Below are positions 10,740-20,900 of a DNA stretch of 64,000 bases, piece after piece. This DNA is from Tupaia tana (lineage: Eukaryota; Chordata; Mammalia; Scandentia; Tupaiidae): assembly GCA_026018925.1 (NCBI GenBank), contig JAKSZU010000027.1:3295531-3359530 (forward strand), read 5' to 3'. Within the stretch, counting starts at the first letter, position 1. Each line of letters starts with the position of its first letter. The notes under the pieces were generated by a model. That model saw nothing but the letters and a program-made list of their open reading frames with translations. It was not told the DNA's origin and searched no databases. Both the position numbers and the translations under genes were made by a program.

Positions 10740-10950
10740 AAAATCCTTTATTTTTGAGAATTAAAAAATAAATTTTTTGGACTGGATCTCACTATGTTGC
10801 AATCTTCCTACCCAAGTCTCCTGAGTAGCCGGGACCACAGGTGCATGCCACTGTACCCACTTAAGGACGAACGGGGCATTGAACCCCGGCCCCCCCTGTG
10901 GCCAGCCAAGTAGCAGCATCAGCTGGTGTGCTCTATAGTGGCTGGGACAA
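10740..10950 (-). mobile_element. composite tRNA/7SL-derived SINE (fossil)
   Basis: Read on the minus strand, a tRNA-like part with GGGGTTCAATGCCCC is followed by a 7SL-like part (GTGGCATGCACCTGTGGTCC, CGGCTACTCAGGAG) and an A-rich tail. The 7SL part keeps the Alu/FLAM-type order up to the 'ttgcaacatagtgagat' segment. 7SL-derived SINEs are known only from Euarchontoglires, so this copy is a useful taxonomic marker. Confidence 0.7.
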
Positions 10951-11310
10951 AAATATTCATAAATTTCAAAACCAGTTAGATTTATCTGCCAAAAATAAAC
11001 TCTCTAATTTAGTTGCTGACATTTCTCTGGACAGTTTTACATGCAAATCTCCCTATTACAGTTTTTAGAAGTAATATTTAGAGAGCAAGGGCGGGCAGCA
11101 GTACATGAACAATTCACATTATGAATTTCATTCATTTCAAAAGATAGGCCATTCTTCCATTTTTAGAACTGCCCTCAGAAATGAATGGGGAAACTTCACA
11201 AATGTTTGCAGTATTTTTGCAGGGCTTCACGTTTCTATATTTATTCTTTCTCAGTTTCTCCAAACCTCATAATCTTCCTTTCCTCATTTATATACAGATT
11301 CCCTTTACTC

Positions 11311-11344
<34 letters not shown>

Positions 11345-11640
11345 TTTGCATTTTACTGTGTCTTCTTGGTCTTGTGTTTTCTCTGTCCCAGGTGTGGCTA
11401 ATAATGAGACATATATCTAAAAAGACCGACTATCACTGTTCTTCTAATTATCTCCTACCTGCCAGTTCTTTTCCATTGTCCATTATCTGATTAGGCTAAT
11501 CTCATACGTATGTATGGTTTCTCTCTCCAGCAAGTGCATGTACCCTAGGGCAAAAATATAAAACAAACCTAAACAAATACCTCTTCAAGTATTAGACCGA
11601 TAGTTCAGACTGCCACTTTAGGAAAATCAGTAAATATACA
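10951..11640. other. unique AT-rich stretch with a TAT microsatellite
   Basis: I see no gene. A (TAT)n microsatellite runs from 11311 to 11344 (about 11 units). The two ORFs at 11181-11490 read through it and are not credible genes. Confidence 0.5.
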
Positions 11641-11652
11641 TGGAGTTGACCA

Positions 11653-11814
11653 GTGGGCCAGCAGGTGGTATGGTGGTTAATGCACTGTACTCCCACATTG
11701 CCACCTGGGTTCAAGTCCCACACCTGGCAGCTTGGTTTCTTACTTTCTTTCTCTCCGACCAAGTTAAAATTAATTAAATAATTGAAAGCATTCTTAAAAA
11801 AAAAAAAAAAAAAA
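11653..11814 (+). mobile_element. tRNA-derived SINE, short-tail
   Basis: The head GGGCCAGCAGGTGGTATGG has B box GGTTCAAGTCCC, and the tail TTAAATAATTGAAAGCATTC leads into poly(A). A 9 bp duplication AGTTGACCA flanks it (11644-11652 and 11815-11823). Confidence 0.92.
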
Positions 11815-11823
11815 AGTTGACCA

Positions 11824-12430
11824 ACACCAAAAACCCATACAGAACATCTTCATGACTTTGGTATAGCAAGAATTTCCGAAATAAGACCCAAAAGAAGATT
11901 TCCAAGTAGCCTGATGACACAGGCAGATAACCAAACCTGAATCCATCCACACAGTCTCCAAAGAGGACATAAAGATGGCGAAAACCAGACAAATCCCTGG
12001 AACCCACACTTTCAGCATAAAAAGAGAGAGTATTGTGAGTTTAGAACTGTCAAGAAATAGGACAATTAATGTCAGTTTCTAGCAGAAGTCTCCTGTGGGG
12101 AGTGAGGAAGTTCAGAAAATAGTGTGAAGAGAGAAGAGGAGAACAAAGGCCTAAAGTTGAACTAGAACTGCTCTAAGGTAGGGCAGATCCACCAAAAGGT
12201 AATCATGTGGAATCTTGATAAACCAACAGCTACAGGGACTTAATGAACCTCCCTCGCACAGGCATTTGAGAATAGGAAAAACCACTTTGAATTGGAAATA
12301 CAAAAACTAAGAAACACACAGAATAAGATTCAAACAACTGAATCTGATCTTTACAAAATAACAAAACACCGTAGAAAGTGAGTAAGCAGGTCAGTGACTG
12401 GAAGAATCCATATGAAACTCATCTGATAAA
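11824..12430 (+). mobile_element. degenerate L1-derived sequence (tentative)
   Basis: Text such as CATGACTTTGGTATAGCAAG, GAATTTCCGAAATAAGACCC and ACTCATCTGATAAAGAACTG follows the order of worn L1 ORF2 C-terminal sequence. No frame is open and the boundaries are approximate. Confidence 0.35.
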
Positions 12431-12439
12431 GAACTGACT

Positions 12440-12610
12440 TCTGGGCTGGATGGTGGTGCACTGGTAATACGCTGCAAGGCTGACCCACACGGGACGTTCC
12501 AGGTCTGCACATCTGGAGACCTCCTGAAGTGTCAGGTCATGTGTTTGGGAACCATGTCTTAAGAAGGACAACGACACATTAAACTGTGCCCATTGGTGAG
12601 TTATTGGGCA
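12440..12610 (+). mobile_element. diverged SINE, head only recognisable
   Basis: GGGCTGGATGGTGGTGCACTGG followed by CTGACCCACACGGGA resembles the head of the second SINE family (compare 33609). The tail is not recognisable. Confidence 0.4.
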
Positions 12611-13265
12611 TTTGAAAGTCATGTCACCAGGAATGATTGCAGGATCTTGGGGTATTTCATTTAGAAAGCAGAGGTCTTGGGTGGGACTAAGGTATCTATG
12701 AGGTAGTCAGAGATGTCTGGGATGGATACGGTGCTTGGGTCAATTTGTTCTTGGGATGGAAGGAGAAAGAATATCCTGGTAGGGAGCGGCATGGGGAAAA
12801 TAGGGTGCTGCCAAGTTTGGTCATGAGTAGAACGAGCACTCGCCCAGGAGATGTATCTCATCCAGACCGTCCTGGTCTTGGCGTTTCTTCTTCCTCAGGA
12901 TAAACCTCACAAGCAGAGGGGGTTGATGCTCCCAGAGGACTGCAGATGAGCCCACAGGCAAAAAATCTTGGGACAGTTTGAGAAAAGTAACAAGGACTGT
13001 GAAAGAAAACACAAATGAAATAACCTATGGCGGAGGAAGTAGGCCTATTGATCGAACAGGAATCTGAAACCTAAGCAAGACTTTGCAGTTATGAAATGAG
13101 AATAGGTGGCTTGAAGACAAGCCAACTGAAGGTACTAGACACAAAAAATAGAATTGCCAGTATAAAGAATGGGTCAAAGAACTGAATGCATGCCAAATGG
13201 AAGAATCTGGAAAGAGACCCACACCTGGGGAGAGCTTGGGGCATGTATGTGGCATAGAACTTAAT
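12611..13265. other. unique non-coding stretch
   Basis: I see no gene or clear repeat. An acceptor-like tract (CGTTTCTTCTTCCTCAG, ending 12899) has no matching donor with a convincing open frame. Confidence 0.4.
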
Positions 13266-13269
13266 AGGG

Positions 13270-14028
13270 GAAAGAGGAATTCATTAGTAGGCTAGAAAAC
13301 TGGTTGATTACGTGGGAAAATGAGGACAAGATCCTACCTGTACACAAGAATAAACTTTCAGTAGATTAAAAGCCTGAATATAAAAGGCAAAGCCATGCAT
13401 ATATTAGAAGAAAATGTAGAATTTTTTTTTTAACTGATGTTGGAATGGAGAATTTCTGAAAATGCTAAAAAATATCAACCATAAAGAAAATAATATATGA
13501 AATTATTGTCCTCAAAATGAAAGATCGCTGCTTTCTGGGCTCGGATCTAGTTGGCAGCGATATGGCTAAACGCACCAGGAAGGTCAGCATCATCGGTAAA
13601 TACAGGATCCGCTCTTGTGCCTCCCTCCAGAAAATGGTGACGGAAATTGAGATCAGCCAGCACGCCAAGTACACCTGCTCCTTCTGGGGCGAAACTAAAA
13701 TGAAAAGACGGGCTGTGGGGACCTGGGACTGTGGTTCCGGCCTGAACACGGTACCGGTGGTGCCTGAACCTGTAACACCACCTTGGCTATCACAGTAAAG
13801 TCTGCCACCAGAAGGCTGAAGGATTGAAAGGCCAGTAGAAACCCCGTAGATATTTGGAATATCACTAGCCTTCAATAAATGTTAATTTATGTAATAAAAA
13901 AATAAAGATTTATGATAACACAGATGAAATGGACAGGTGACAGATTTGAGGTGAAAAAGTAGTCATAATCAGCAAATAAATAATACCTAGAATATACAGA
14001 GAACCCCTGCAAGTCAGATTAAAAAAAA
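13270..14028 (+). mobile_element. L1 ORF2 C-terminal remnant interrupted by a retropseudogene
   Basis: GAAAACTGGTTGATTACGTG, TATTAGAAGAAAATGTAGAA and, beyond the pseudogene, AATACCTAGAATATACAGAG fit the C-terminal portion of L1 ORF2 on the plus strand. The RPL37A retrocopy (13531-13904) splits it. It ends at an A-run at 14021-14036. Confidence 0.6.
13531..13904 (+). pseudogene. RPL37A: RPL37A processed pseudogene (60S ribosomal protein eL43)
   Basis: This is an intronless retrocopy of the mRNA for ribosomal protein L37a, a small zinc-binding protein of the large ribosomal subunit. A 5' UTR-like start (CTTTCTGGGCTCGG) precedes the ATG at 13562. The N-terminal reading keeps MAKRT, then VSIIGKY, KKMV-like and [12 protein letters not shown] segments. 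The stop (13836-13838) gives 277 bp against 279 in the functional gene, a net loss of two bases. The frame is lost after about residue 67. Two zinc-ligand cysteines of the CxxC motifs are gone (CSFW instead of CSFC, and CGSG instead of CGSC). The 3' UTR (TTCAATAAATGTTAATTTAT) and a short A-rich tail are present. It sits inside an L1 remnant. Possible decayed target duplication: AAAGATCGCTG against AAAGATTTATG. It is non-functional. Confidence 0.95.
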
Positions 14029-14039
14029 AAAAAAAAGGA

Positions 14040-14740
14040 AAGAAAAGAAATCAGAAAGGACAGACTCTGCCGATGCCCTGGTCAGATCTCTGGACCATCC
14101 CCGAGTCCCCTGTGGCTGTGTACCTGGTTCCCTGTGTGCCTGCTGCTCCCCACCTCGGTGCGGGAGCCCCTTTTCCTGAGCTTGCAGGTACTCGATTTCA
14201 GTGCTGCGCACACTGGAAGCACTGATGGCGGAGTCTCCCCAGAAGCAACCCTCAATCCGTGGGGCCTGCTGGCATGTAGACGTCCCTCTGCTTCTCCATT
14301 TCCTGGTGGGACCATTTGGAAGAGAGTTCAACATGGCGCCTCAGAGGGGCCCAGCAGGACTGAGCCCAGGGCGGCGCCAGTAAGCCAGCAGCCTGCCCTC
14401 TCGTGGCTGTTCTCTTCTGCTCAGCTGGCTGTCCTTAAGCCCTCCTGGTGCTTCTGAGTAAACGACCCGCAGCCAAGTCTGTGTCTGAGGGCCTGCTGTC
14501 AGGAAGGCCACGTTGGGACACACAGACAGGCATTTCATGGACAGGGAGACAGGAGAAGCTAACAAGTGTGGGAAGAGATCAGAGAGATGAAAACGGGATA
14601 GGGAAGCACTGCTTTATCCCAAAAGGTTGGCAAGAATGAACACTCGGGTTGGTAAAGCAATGTGGAAAAGTGGAAAAACAGAAACGCTATGCACCACTGG
14701 CGGCTGGTAGAAACAGAAAACGATGTAATTGGAAATATTG
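14040..14740. other. unique GC-rich stretch
   Basis: I see no repeat and no supported gene. Several overlapping ORFs of 60-107 codons occur on both strands with no shared frame signature, which is typical of GC-rich non-coding DNA. Confidence 0.4.
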
Positions 14741-14985
14741 AGCCAGCCAGTGCTGTGGTCTTCAAGGTAGCTGGATACTGCACGCCTGACTGCAGGTTGG
14801 CGTCCTGGGCCCCGCAGCTTGAAAACCAGGCAGGGCACGTGTGGCTGCAGGCCGAAATCCCAAGAGGAGGAGGAATGGAGAAGAGATTGGGGCATGATCA
14901 TCCTTATTGGGAGGGGTGCCTTCTCTCTTTCTCTCTGTCTCTCTTTGTTGAGCGCATATACCCTCTGGCGAATTAAAAAAAAAAG
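14741..14985 (+). mobile_element. tRNA-derived SINE, long-tail, diverged
   Basis: The body phrases GGGCACGTGTGGCTGCAGG, AATCCCAAGAGGAGGAGG, AGATTGGGGCATGATCAT and GAGCGCATATACCCTCTGGC follow the family order. The head lacks a usable B box. No target duplication is visible. Confidence 0.75.
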
Positions 14986-15065
14986 TAAAACAAATACTCA
15001 GTTCAGATGGTAAAATACCACAGATAAGGCTAAGGAGTTTGAACTTGATTCTAACATTAATAATT

Positions 15066-15268
15066 TCTGACATTTATCGAATACTTACTATGTGTTCAAA
15101 AGTTTTATAAGTGCCTTCTATGTTCTGTTTTATTTCATTCTCCCAGAAACTCTATAACATAAGTTGTAACATTACCCTTATTCTACCAATAAGGAAAATA
15201 AAACACAGGGAGTTCGTGTAACTTGCCCAGTGTCACACAATTGCTAATGTAGAAGCCAGGATTTGATT
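15066..15268 (+). mobile_element. MIR element
   Basis: ATTTATCGAATACTTACTATG is followed by CATTCTCCCAGAAACTCTAT, GGAAAATAAAACACAGGGAG and AACTTGCCCAGTGTCACACA. This is the ordered core of a MIR, an ancient tRNA-derived SINE common to mammals. Confidence 0.85.
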
Positions 15269-15270
15269 TT

Positions 15271-15520
15271 AGGCCCAGCAGGTGGCATGGTGATTATAGG
15301 CACTGGACTCCCACATGCCCAACTGCTCTTCAAGTCCCAGACCTGCAGCCTGAATGTCACTCCAATGTGACGGAGAAGGGATTTCAGTGTGACTCTCCCC
15401 CACTGGGGCTGATTTCTCACTTTCCTTCACACTTTCCCTCTCACTCTCTCTCATTGTTTCTGTCTGCAGAGCTCACGCGTCCTATAGCCAAAAAATAAAT
15501 AAATAAATAAATAAATTTCC
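15271..15520 (+). mobile_element. tRNA-derived SINE, long-tail
   Basis: It starts GGCCCAGCAGGTGGCATGG directly after the MIR and ends GAGCTCACGCGTCCTATAGC then a (AAAT)n tail at 15494-15520. The middle of the tail region carries a small deletion. Confidence 0.88.
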
Positions 15521-15529
15521 ACTTTAAAC

Positions 15530-16575
15530 CACTGTATTGAACCTCGTTAATGAGCACTGTGGATCCACTGAAGGCTTCTGGGTAGGACTACCAGGCAGTA
15601 GACAGGCTTCGGCAAACTGGCTTCACCGGGAGCATGCAGGATGGCTTCAGTGGCTGAGACTCAGGTGGGTGGTCTGTGAGGGGAGGAGTGTGGTCATGGC
15701 CCTGTGAGCAGATAGACAGCTGCCTGGCCTCTGGCCTGCTGACGGGCATGGGACAGGAGGCACCAATGAGGTGGGACCAGTGGGGCTGGCTAATCAGGCA
15801 GGACGTGGCCCTACCACGTGCTAGACGGTCTAGGCAGAGGAGACGGGCACAGGTAGTTAACGAACAGTAAGGGTGGAGGGGGCGAGCCGAGACTGGAGGA
15901 GGTGGTCTTGGTACGTGAACAGCTGGCACTCAGATAACAGTGTGTGACGAGTCTTAATATCTTACACTCTCAGAAACGTAATTTTGGAAAAAAAAAAACT
16001 TTTAGATTTCTCCCTATAACCAAAAAAGGTAGAATCTTTGCTTTAAAAATGGATGCCTTTTTCAAGTTAATCATTTTTCTATCTGAAAAAAGCAAAGGAG
16101 ATCATTTAACGATCACCTCATTGACAGATGTAGCTAAAGCGCTAACCTGACCCTGTGATGCGTAATTACATCGAAGTATGAGGTCTCTGTGAATAGTGGA
16201 TGTGTTACCTTCAAGTAGGTTGTAGAAGTCAGGATGAATAGAAATTCTAACTGGAAGATTAAAGGTGCAAATCAAGAAAATGCATCCCCTGGCAGGGCTT
16301 GCCCAAGGTAGAGCAATGTTCATGAGTATTTCTGTATTCACACGAATCGTACTTTATTTCCCTTTGAATATGAAGTTAGAGTCCCTTAGATAACCTTTTA
16401 TTCATAAAATGTGATTGGACTGCTACCACAGTGACTGTCCTGTCTGATAGCCATGCAGACATGTTTCGAATGCGAGGGTGTTTATGAGGTAGATGTCCTC
16501 CTGGCACGTGGAGTTTAAGCAGCATGCGGGGGCCACCGTCTTCTCTCTCAGACGTTACGGATTCTCTCTCTGGTT
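15530..16575. other. unique non-coding stretch
   Basis: I see no supported gene. 15590-15930 is GC-rich with overlapping ORFs on both strands. The part near 15870-15950 may be worn ancient repeat. Confidence 0.4.
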
Positions 16576-16578
16576 CTT

Positions 16579-16765
16579 TTCTTTTTTTTAAAGAATTATT
16601 TGTTTAATTGAATTTATTATGACTGTTATTGTTTTTAAATTTGTTATAGGGCATGTGTGCTCACCAGAGAGAGAGAGAACATGAGAAAGCAAGCCGCCAG
16701 GTCTAGGACTTGAAGTGCGGGCAGCCAAATGGAAGTCCAACACCTTAACCACCATGCCACCTGGG
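16579..16765 (-). mobile_element. tRNA-derived SINE, short-tail
   Basis: Reverse orientation: AAGAATTATTTGTTTAATTG tail, TATAGGGCATGTGTGCTCAC, CGCCAGGTCTAGGACTTGA, then TTAACCACCATGCCACCTG at the head. It is the first of two same-orientation copies. Confidence 0.9.
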
Positions 16766-16796
16766 CATGAAGTGTGCTCTGCGGATGGGGCATATA

Positions 16797-16973
16797 TATT
16801 TTTTTAAATAATTATTTTATTTAACTTTATTCATTTATTTCAATTTGACTAGAGAGGGACAGAGTGAGAGAGGGAGAAAGTGAGAAAGCAAGCCGCCAGA
16901 TCTGGGACTCAAACCACCGTCAGCCAGGTTGGGAGTCCAGCACCTTTAACTTCCATGCTACCTGCCGGCCCCA
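16797..16973 (-). mobile_element. tRNA-derived SINE, short-tail
   Basis: Reverse orientation: AAATAATTATTTTATTTAAC, CAATTTGACTAGAGAGGGAC, CGCCAGATCTGGGACTCAAA, head ending CTACCTGCCGGCCCC. GGGGCAT occurs on both flanks as a possible short duplication. Confidence 0.9.
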
Positions 16974-17125
16974 CTAGTGGGGCATTCCAACAGAGGCCAG
17001 AGGGAAGGGAGGGAGTAACTGAGTAGCTAGCGGTGCTGAGTGTTCAGTCAGAGGCCAAAGCAGGCACACGGCCTCTGGTGGCAGGAGTGCTCTTGGCTTG
17101 TTGGCTTGTTCAAAGAACAGCAAGG

Positions 17126-17400
17126 GGCACCAGCAGATGGCGTAAGCGTTATGTTGCTGTACTCCCACATAGCTGACCGTGGTTCGAGTCTCGGACCCAG
17201 TGGCTTAAAACTCACGTCGGGCATGTGTGCACACATGGCCAAGATCTCAAGAGGAGAATGGAGAAGGGACTGTGACATGACCATTCCCCCTGGGGCAGGG
17301 GGGGTAATTTCTTGCTTTCTGTCTCGTTATCTCTCTCTGTCTGTCTCTGGCAAGCACATGAGCCCTATAGTAAAAGTCTCTCTCTGAAAAGGAAAAGTTA
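17126..17400 (+). mobile_element. tRNA-derived SINE, long-tail
   Basis: The head contains GATGGCGTAAGCGTTATG and B box GGTTCGAGTCTC, and the 3' end has GAGCCCTATAGTAAAAGTC. A 10 bp duplication AACAGCAAGG flanks it (17116-17125 and 17401-17410). Confidence 0.93.
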
Positions 17401-17404
17401 AACA

Positions 17405-17625
17405 GCAAGGAGACCAGTGTGGCTCAGACAGGGAAAGCGGCAAAGGCGAAAAAGAAGGGGGTAGAGGGGCAGGGTCTGAGAGGTAACGGGGAAGGGGCGA
17501 GGGGCCGTGGAGGACTCTGTAGGCTGCGGTGAGGGCTTCCCTCCTTGGCGAGTCTGAGCAGATGAGTAACAATTTGAACTTATGTTTCCGAAGGATGCCT
17601 CTGACTGCTGTGGACGGAAAATAAC
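17405..17625 (+). mobile_element. ancient mammalian interspersed repeat, family unresolved
   Basis: GGAGACCAGTGTGGCTCAGA, GTAGGCTGCGGTGAGGGCTT, CTGAGCAGATGAGTAACA and GATGCCTCTGACTGCTGTGG follow the order of a very widespread ancient mammalian repeat. The overlapping minus-strand ORFs are not genes. Confidence 0.5.
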
Positions 17626-17794
17626 CAACTCTAAAAATTAATAATTAATACTTAATCCAGTTTATTTCCGAGCAGAATATGAGTGACCTAGGCCTGGAGA
17701 GGAGGCATACATGCCTTTCTTGGGGTGATTACAGACAGGGGTTCCTTTTATTTGATTTTAAGATTGACAGGCAAAATTAGTGAAGAGATTTCCA

Positions 17795-17945
17795 TTGGTC
17801 TGGCCCAAAGAGGCGGAACATGTGGAAGTGGGGAGTGGGGAGAGGCGGGGGTGGCCATCCCCATCTCCAGGGTGATTTTTCAGCCTCCCTCACCCTCGTC
17901 TCCGGCAAGCATACGTACCTTATGGCAAAAACTAAAAAAAAATAC
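17795..17945 (+). mobile_element. tRNA-derived SINE, internally deleted
   Basis: Only the ends survive. GTCTGGCCCAAAGAGGCGG stands for the head and GGTGGCCATCCCCATCTCC, CGTCTCCGGCAAGCATACG and ACCTTATGGCAAAAAC for the body and tail. Confidence 0.7.
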
Positions 17946-17974
17946 ATAGAAGAAATGCCCTTATGCTGGAAGCA

Positions 17975-18105
17975 TGGAGCGTCGAGGAGTGATTAGGAGC
18001 CCTGGGCTGGTGTCTTACTTTCTCCTCTTCCTCTCCCTCCCACCCTCTCTGGTCAAATGAAAAAAAAATTATAAATTAAATAATTCTTAAAAAAAAAAAA
18101 AAGAG
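17975..18105 (+). mobile_element. tRNA-derived SINE, short-tail, head deleted
   Basis: CCCTGGGCTGGTGTCTTAC followed by CACCCTCTCTGGTCAAATGA and TTAAATAATTCTTAAAAA is the short tail of the family. Most of the tRNA head is missing. Confidence 0.75.
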
Positions 18106-18169
18106 TCTTATCTGCTGGAAGTAGACTGCCTTGGTCTGAAAGGCTGCGCCATCGCTAGCTAGTTAGTGC

Positions 18170-18345
18170 CTGACCTCAGACAGCTGTCACCTCTCGGCAG
18201 TGACAATAATCAAGGTCACTGTGAGAATTACCTGAGCTAATACGCGTAATGGCCGTGTGCCCAGCCCGTGAGACACGGTCTGGAAGTAACGGCCGTGTGC
18301 CGGGCCGTGAGGAACGCTCTCGAAGGCTCACCGTTGCTGTTTTCT
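18170..18345 (+). mobile_element. MIR element with internal tandem duplication
   Basis: GACAGCTGTCACCTCTC through GTGAGAATTACCTGAGCTAA and GTGTGCCCAGCCCGTGAGA is MIR-like. A roughly 40 bp unit starting TAAYGGCCGTGTGCC is tandemly repeated (18247-18286 and 18287-18325). Confidence 0.6.
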
Positions 18346-18349
18346 GTAG

Positions 18350-18918
18350 GTGCAGTTACTCCTGGTCAGGTACATATGATGCTGCTCGCAAGTGGGAGGC
18401 ATTCAATCAGTACTCATTGAATTAATAAATAAATTATAATATTTAAAGTGCTTATTTAAGTGTCTGATTAATATTCAGTCATCTGAGTTTACTAACATTG
18501 TCACTTTAGTACTTTGGAACCTTAATTACTGTTCCTCAGGAATGCACCTGTGGAGGGGAAGAAGTAGGGGGTTAACAGGAAATGGGATCCAGTCTTTAAT
18601 AATGCCGAGGTCCATCCCAAGGTGGTCTGTGGAAGTATCAGAGATTTAAGTCATTTACCCCCCACCAGGCCTTCTAAAGGAAAGCGTTGCACTGAGACTG
18701 TCCTGTAAGTGGGCCCCTGGTGTGAACGGGTGTCTGAGATGTGGTTACGCCTGGAGGTGGAGGTAAAGGGACGACCTGCCTCTTTCTGCTGCCCTTCTGA
18801 GCCCTCCCCAGGTCCCTTGGCTCCTCCGTCTTGGAGAGGAACAGAATGGGTATTCTTCACGTGGCGTGGCGACAGAACGACCTTCCCCCACTGCTGTGAT
18901 GCGTCCTGGCCTGCAGGC
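18350..18918. other. unique non-coding stretch
   Basis: I see no gene. An AT-rich first half is followed by a GC-rich second half leading to the long T tract at 18919. Confidence 0.4.
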
Positions 18919-19616
18919 TTTTTTTTTTTTTTTTTTTTTTTTTTTTGTATACAAAGTATTTTATTTTAAACCTCTAAAGTTTGAAAACAAGATGGTCTAG
19001 GTGAAATTAGAGACTTTTCCAAAGCTGAACGTGCTCACTCGGAGCTGTTTTCCTGCTTGCAATACGAAAGCAACTTGCGAGCGCTCCCAGGTGGAGACAC
19101 TGCGCCCACCCGCCGACCTGCAGATGGGCTGCCCAGCCACCGAGGCGCACAGCCCTCTCCGTCCTTGGCAAGGGCTTTGAACATTGAGAAGGGCTGCGTT
19201 TTTCCAGCCTTACACTGACGGTTTCATTCCCCACGTCTCCCGGGAGGCGTAGACCACGCACAGGAATCTGCCTTCCCCTCTGCACCTGGTGTACTTGGGA
19301 GAGGGCCGTGGAAACGCTCCTGCCCGGTCCACTCCCCAGCGGGAAGGAGGCCTGCCCAGCCTTGAGCGGCAGCGCCTTCTAAGTGCCCTGTGGACGTGAC
19401 CAGGCCCAGGAACTTGGTTTTACCCGACAGGAGGCTACTTCTCGCCCTGCACCCTTCTATTGTCACTGGTATTTGGTGAGGTGCCGCTCTCAGATAAGTG
19501 GGACATCTTCAGCTCTTCATTGGAAGGAGTGACGCTGCTTGAAGGCCTCCGAGGGACGGCATGGCAGGGAGCGGGTCTGACCGCTCCGGGATGGCGGCGG
19601 CTGCGTCCTGCAGGTG
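18919..19616 (-). pseudogene. probable processed retrocopy of an unidentified mRNA
   Basis: A run of 28 T at 18919-18946 is followed within about 15 bp by the reverse complement of AATAAA (TTTATT, about 18959). On the minus strand this reads as a 3' UTR with polyadenylation signal and poly(A) tail. The far end (about 19560-19600) is GC-rich with CGCCGCCATCCC, like a 5' UTR. On the minus strand a frame near 19510 begins MSHLSESGTSPNTSDNRR and then meets stops. GCGTCCT...GCAGG occurs at both ends (18902-18917 and about 19604-19616, differing by a 5 bp indel) and could be the target duplication. I do not recognise the parent gene. It could instead be a long non-coding transcript copy. Confidence 0.5.
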
Positions 19617-19794
19617 GAACTGCTCTCATTGTCGGTGCCTGCGAGAACCCTCGTCTCTCCAGCGCTGAAATCCCTGTCTGATAGAGGTCAGTAGGCAGAA
19701 GTTACTTTGAATGCATAGTTACATAGTTCGAATACCTGGAGGGGATTTGTAAATGTCGTGCTGGGCCTGCGGCTGGGCTGTTCTCATCGTGGCC

Positions 19795-19925
19795 TGTACA
19801 TTGGATCACCGGGGAGATTATAAAAGATAGTGACGCTGGAACTCTAATTTAATCGGTCTGGGTGCTGCCTGGACATTACATTTTAAATCTGCCCAGTGGT
19901 TTCTAATGTGTAGCCGTGCTAGAAA
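19795..19925 (+). mobile_element. hAT-type (MER5/MER20-like) DNA transposon fragment
   Basis: GATCACCGGGGAGATTATAA, TAATTTAATCGGTCTGGGTG and TTCTAATGTGTAGCCGTGC follow the order of short non-autonomous hAT-Charlie repeats found across mammals. It is non-coding. Confidence 0.6.
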
Positions 19926-19929
19926 AGGC

Positions 19930-20690
19930 TAAGGGAAGGGGTGCTCGGTTGGGAGATGGATGACCATGGTCAGAAATGCAGAGGGCAGTAGAGTTTGGAT
20001 GGGGAGTAGAAAGACAGAGAGAGGAGGCCTGAGCAGGACGCTGATTAAACCCTGGAGGTGGCGAGGGAGTACGGTGCACGGAGAGGTGGCGGCGGACGGC
20101 GTCACCGTGGAAGAGTGGGAGTGACATAGACATGTGTCCTTAGGATCCCAGCTGGGAAAGGTCACACTCCCCTAAAGACCAAAAATAAACACACACAAAT
20201 ACAGTCTCAAAACCGAAAACGAGTAGCCTAAGCCAATTAAGGGAGGCAGGGCACGTTAGCGGACGGTGCGGACGGTGCACGGCTTCCACGTTGGAGCCAC
20301 ACTGAGACTTCCCTTGGGCAGAACACTAAGGGTTGAAAGAGAGTCTTTGAACTACAGGTGAATTGGCCAAATATACAAACTGATGTCCAGAAGAACAGCT
20401 CCTCACATCCCACCCAGACTGACACTGCTCCAGTAGAGCGCATCTGGTGGGAGAGAACGCGGCCGGCTGTTCTAGGCCAAGGAAAGTGCATCTACACGAG
20501 CTTTCACTGACCACTCGGGCGCGCGTGGGAGCACTTGATCACGAGCGTGAGCTCGGCCTCAGCACGCTTCTCGGCACAGAGCTCCAAGCAGCTCCCTCCC
20601 CGTGATCAGGGCTAGGACTCATTTACCACCCCAAGTCCTTGTGCTCAGGGTGCCATGGGGGGCAGCGCTGTAGTAGGCAGCAGGTAGCCT
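19930..20690. other. unique non-coding stretch
   Basis: I see no supported gene. Minus-strand ORFs of 60-84 codons overlap plus-strand ORFs. CpG content is higher at 20250-20560 but no promoter-like motif set is visible. Confidence 0.4.
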
Positions 20691-20694
20691 TTAT

Positions 20695-20900
20695 TTATTT
20701 ATTCAATTATCTTGGTACTGAAAAGGAAATTTGGGCCTGGCACTATATGGAGCATTGGGGACGCAGCAGTGGGTAATACCGGCAGGGTTCTTACATATTA
20801 AATGAACAGCTAAACAAACGTTAATCATACCCACACAAATTGTAGTGAATGCTGCTGAGGGCTTGGGAGGCTAATAGTTAACATGGCTCCCCTACCTTAA
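20695..20900 (+). mobile_element. L2-like ancient repeat (tentative)
   Basis: GGGCCTGGCACTATATGGAG followed by CATTGGGGACGCAGCAGTGG and GAATGCTGCTGAGGGCTTGG resembles the common ancient 'tgtgccaggcactgggg' repeat context. Boundaries are uncertain. Confidence 0.4.

Noticed and set aside
20250-20600. CpG island or promoter
   Set aside because: CpG is locally raised, but there is no GC-box cluster, TATA or downstream exon to support a promoter.
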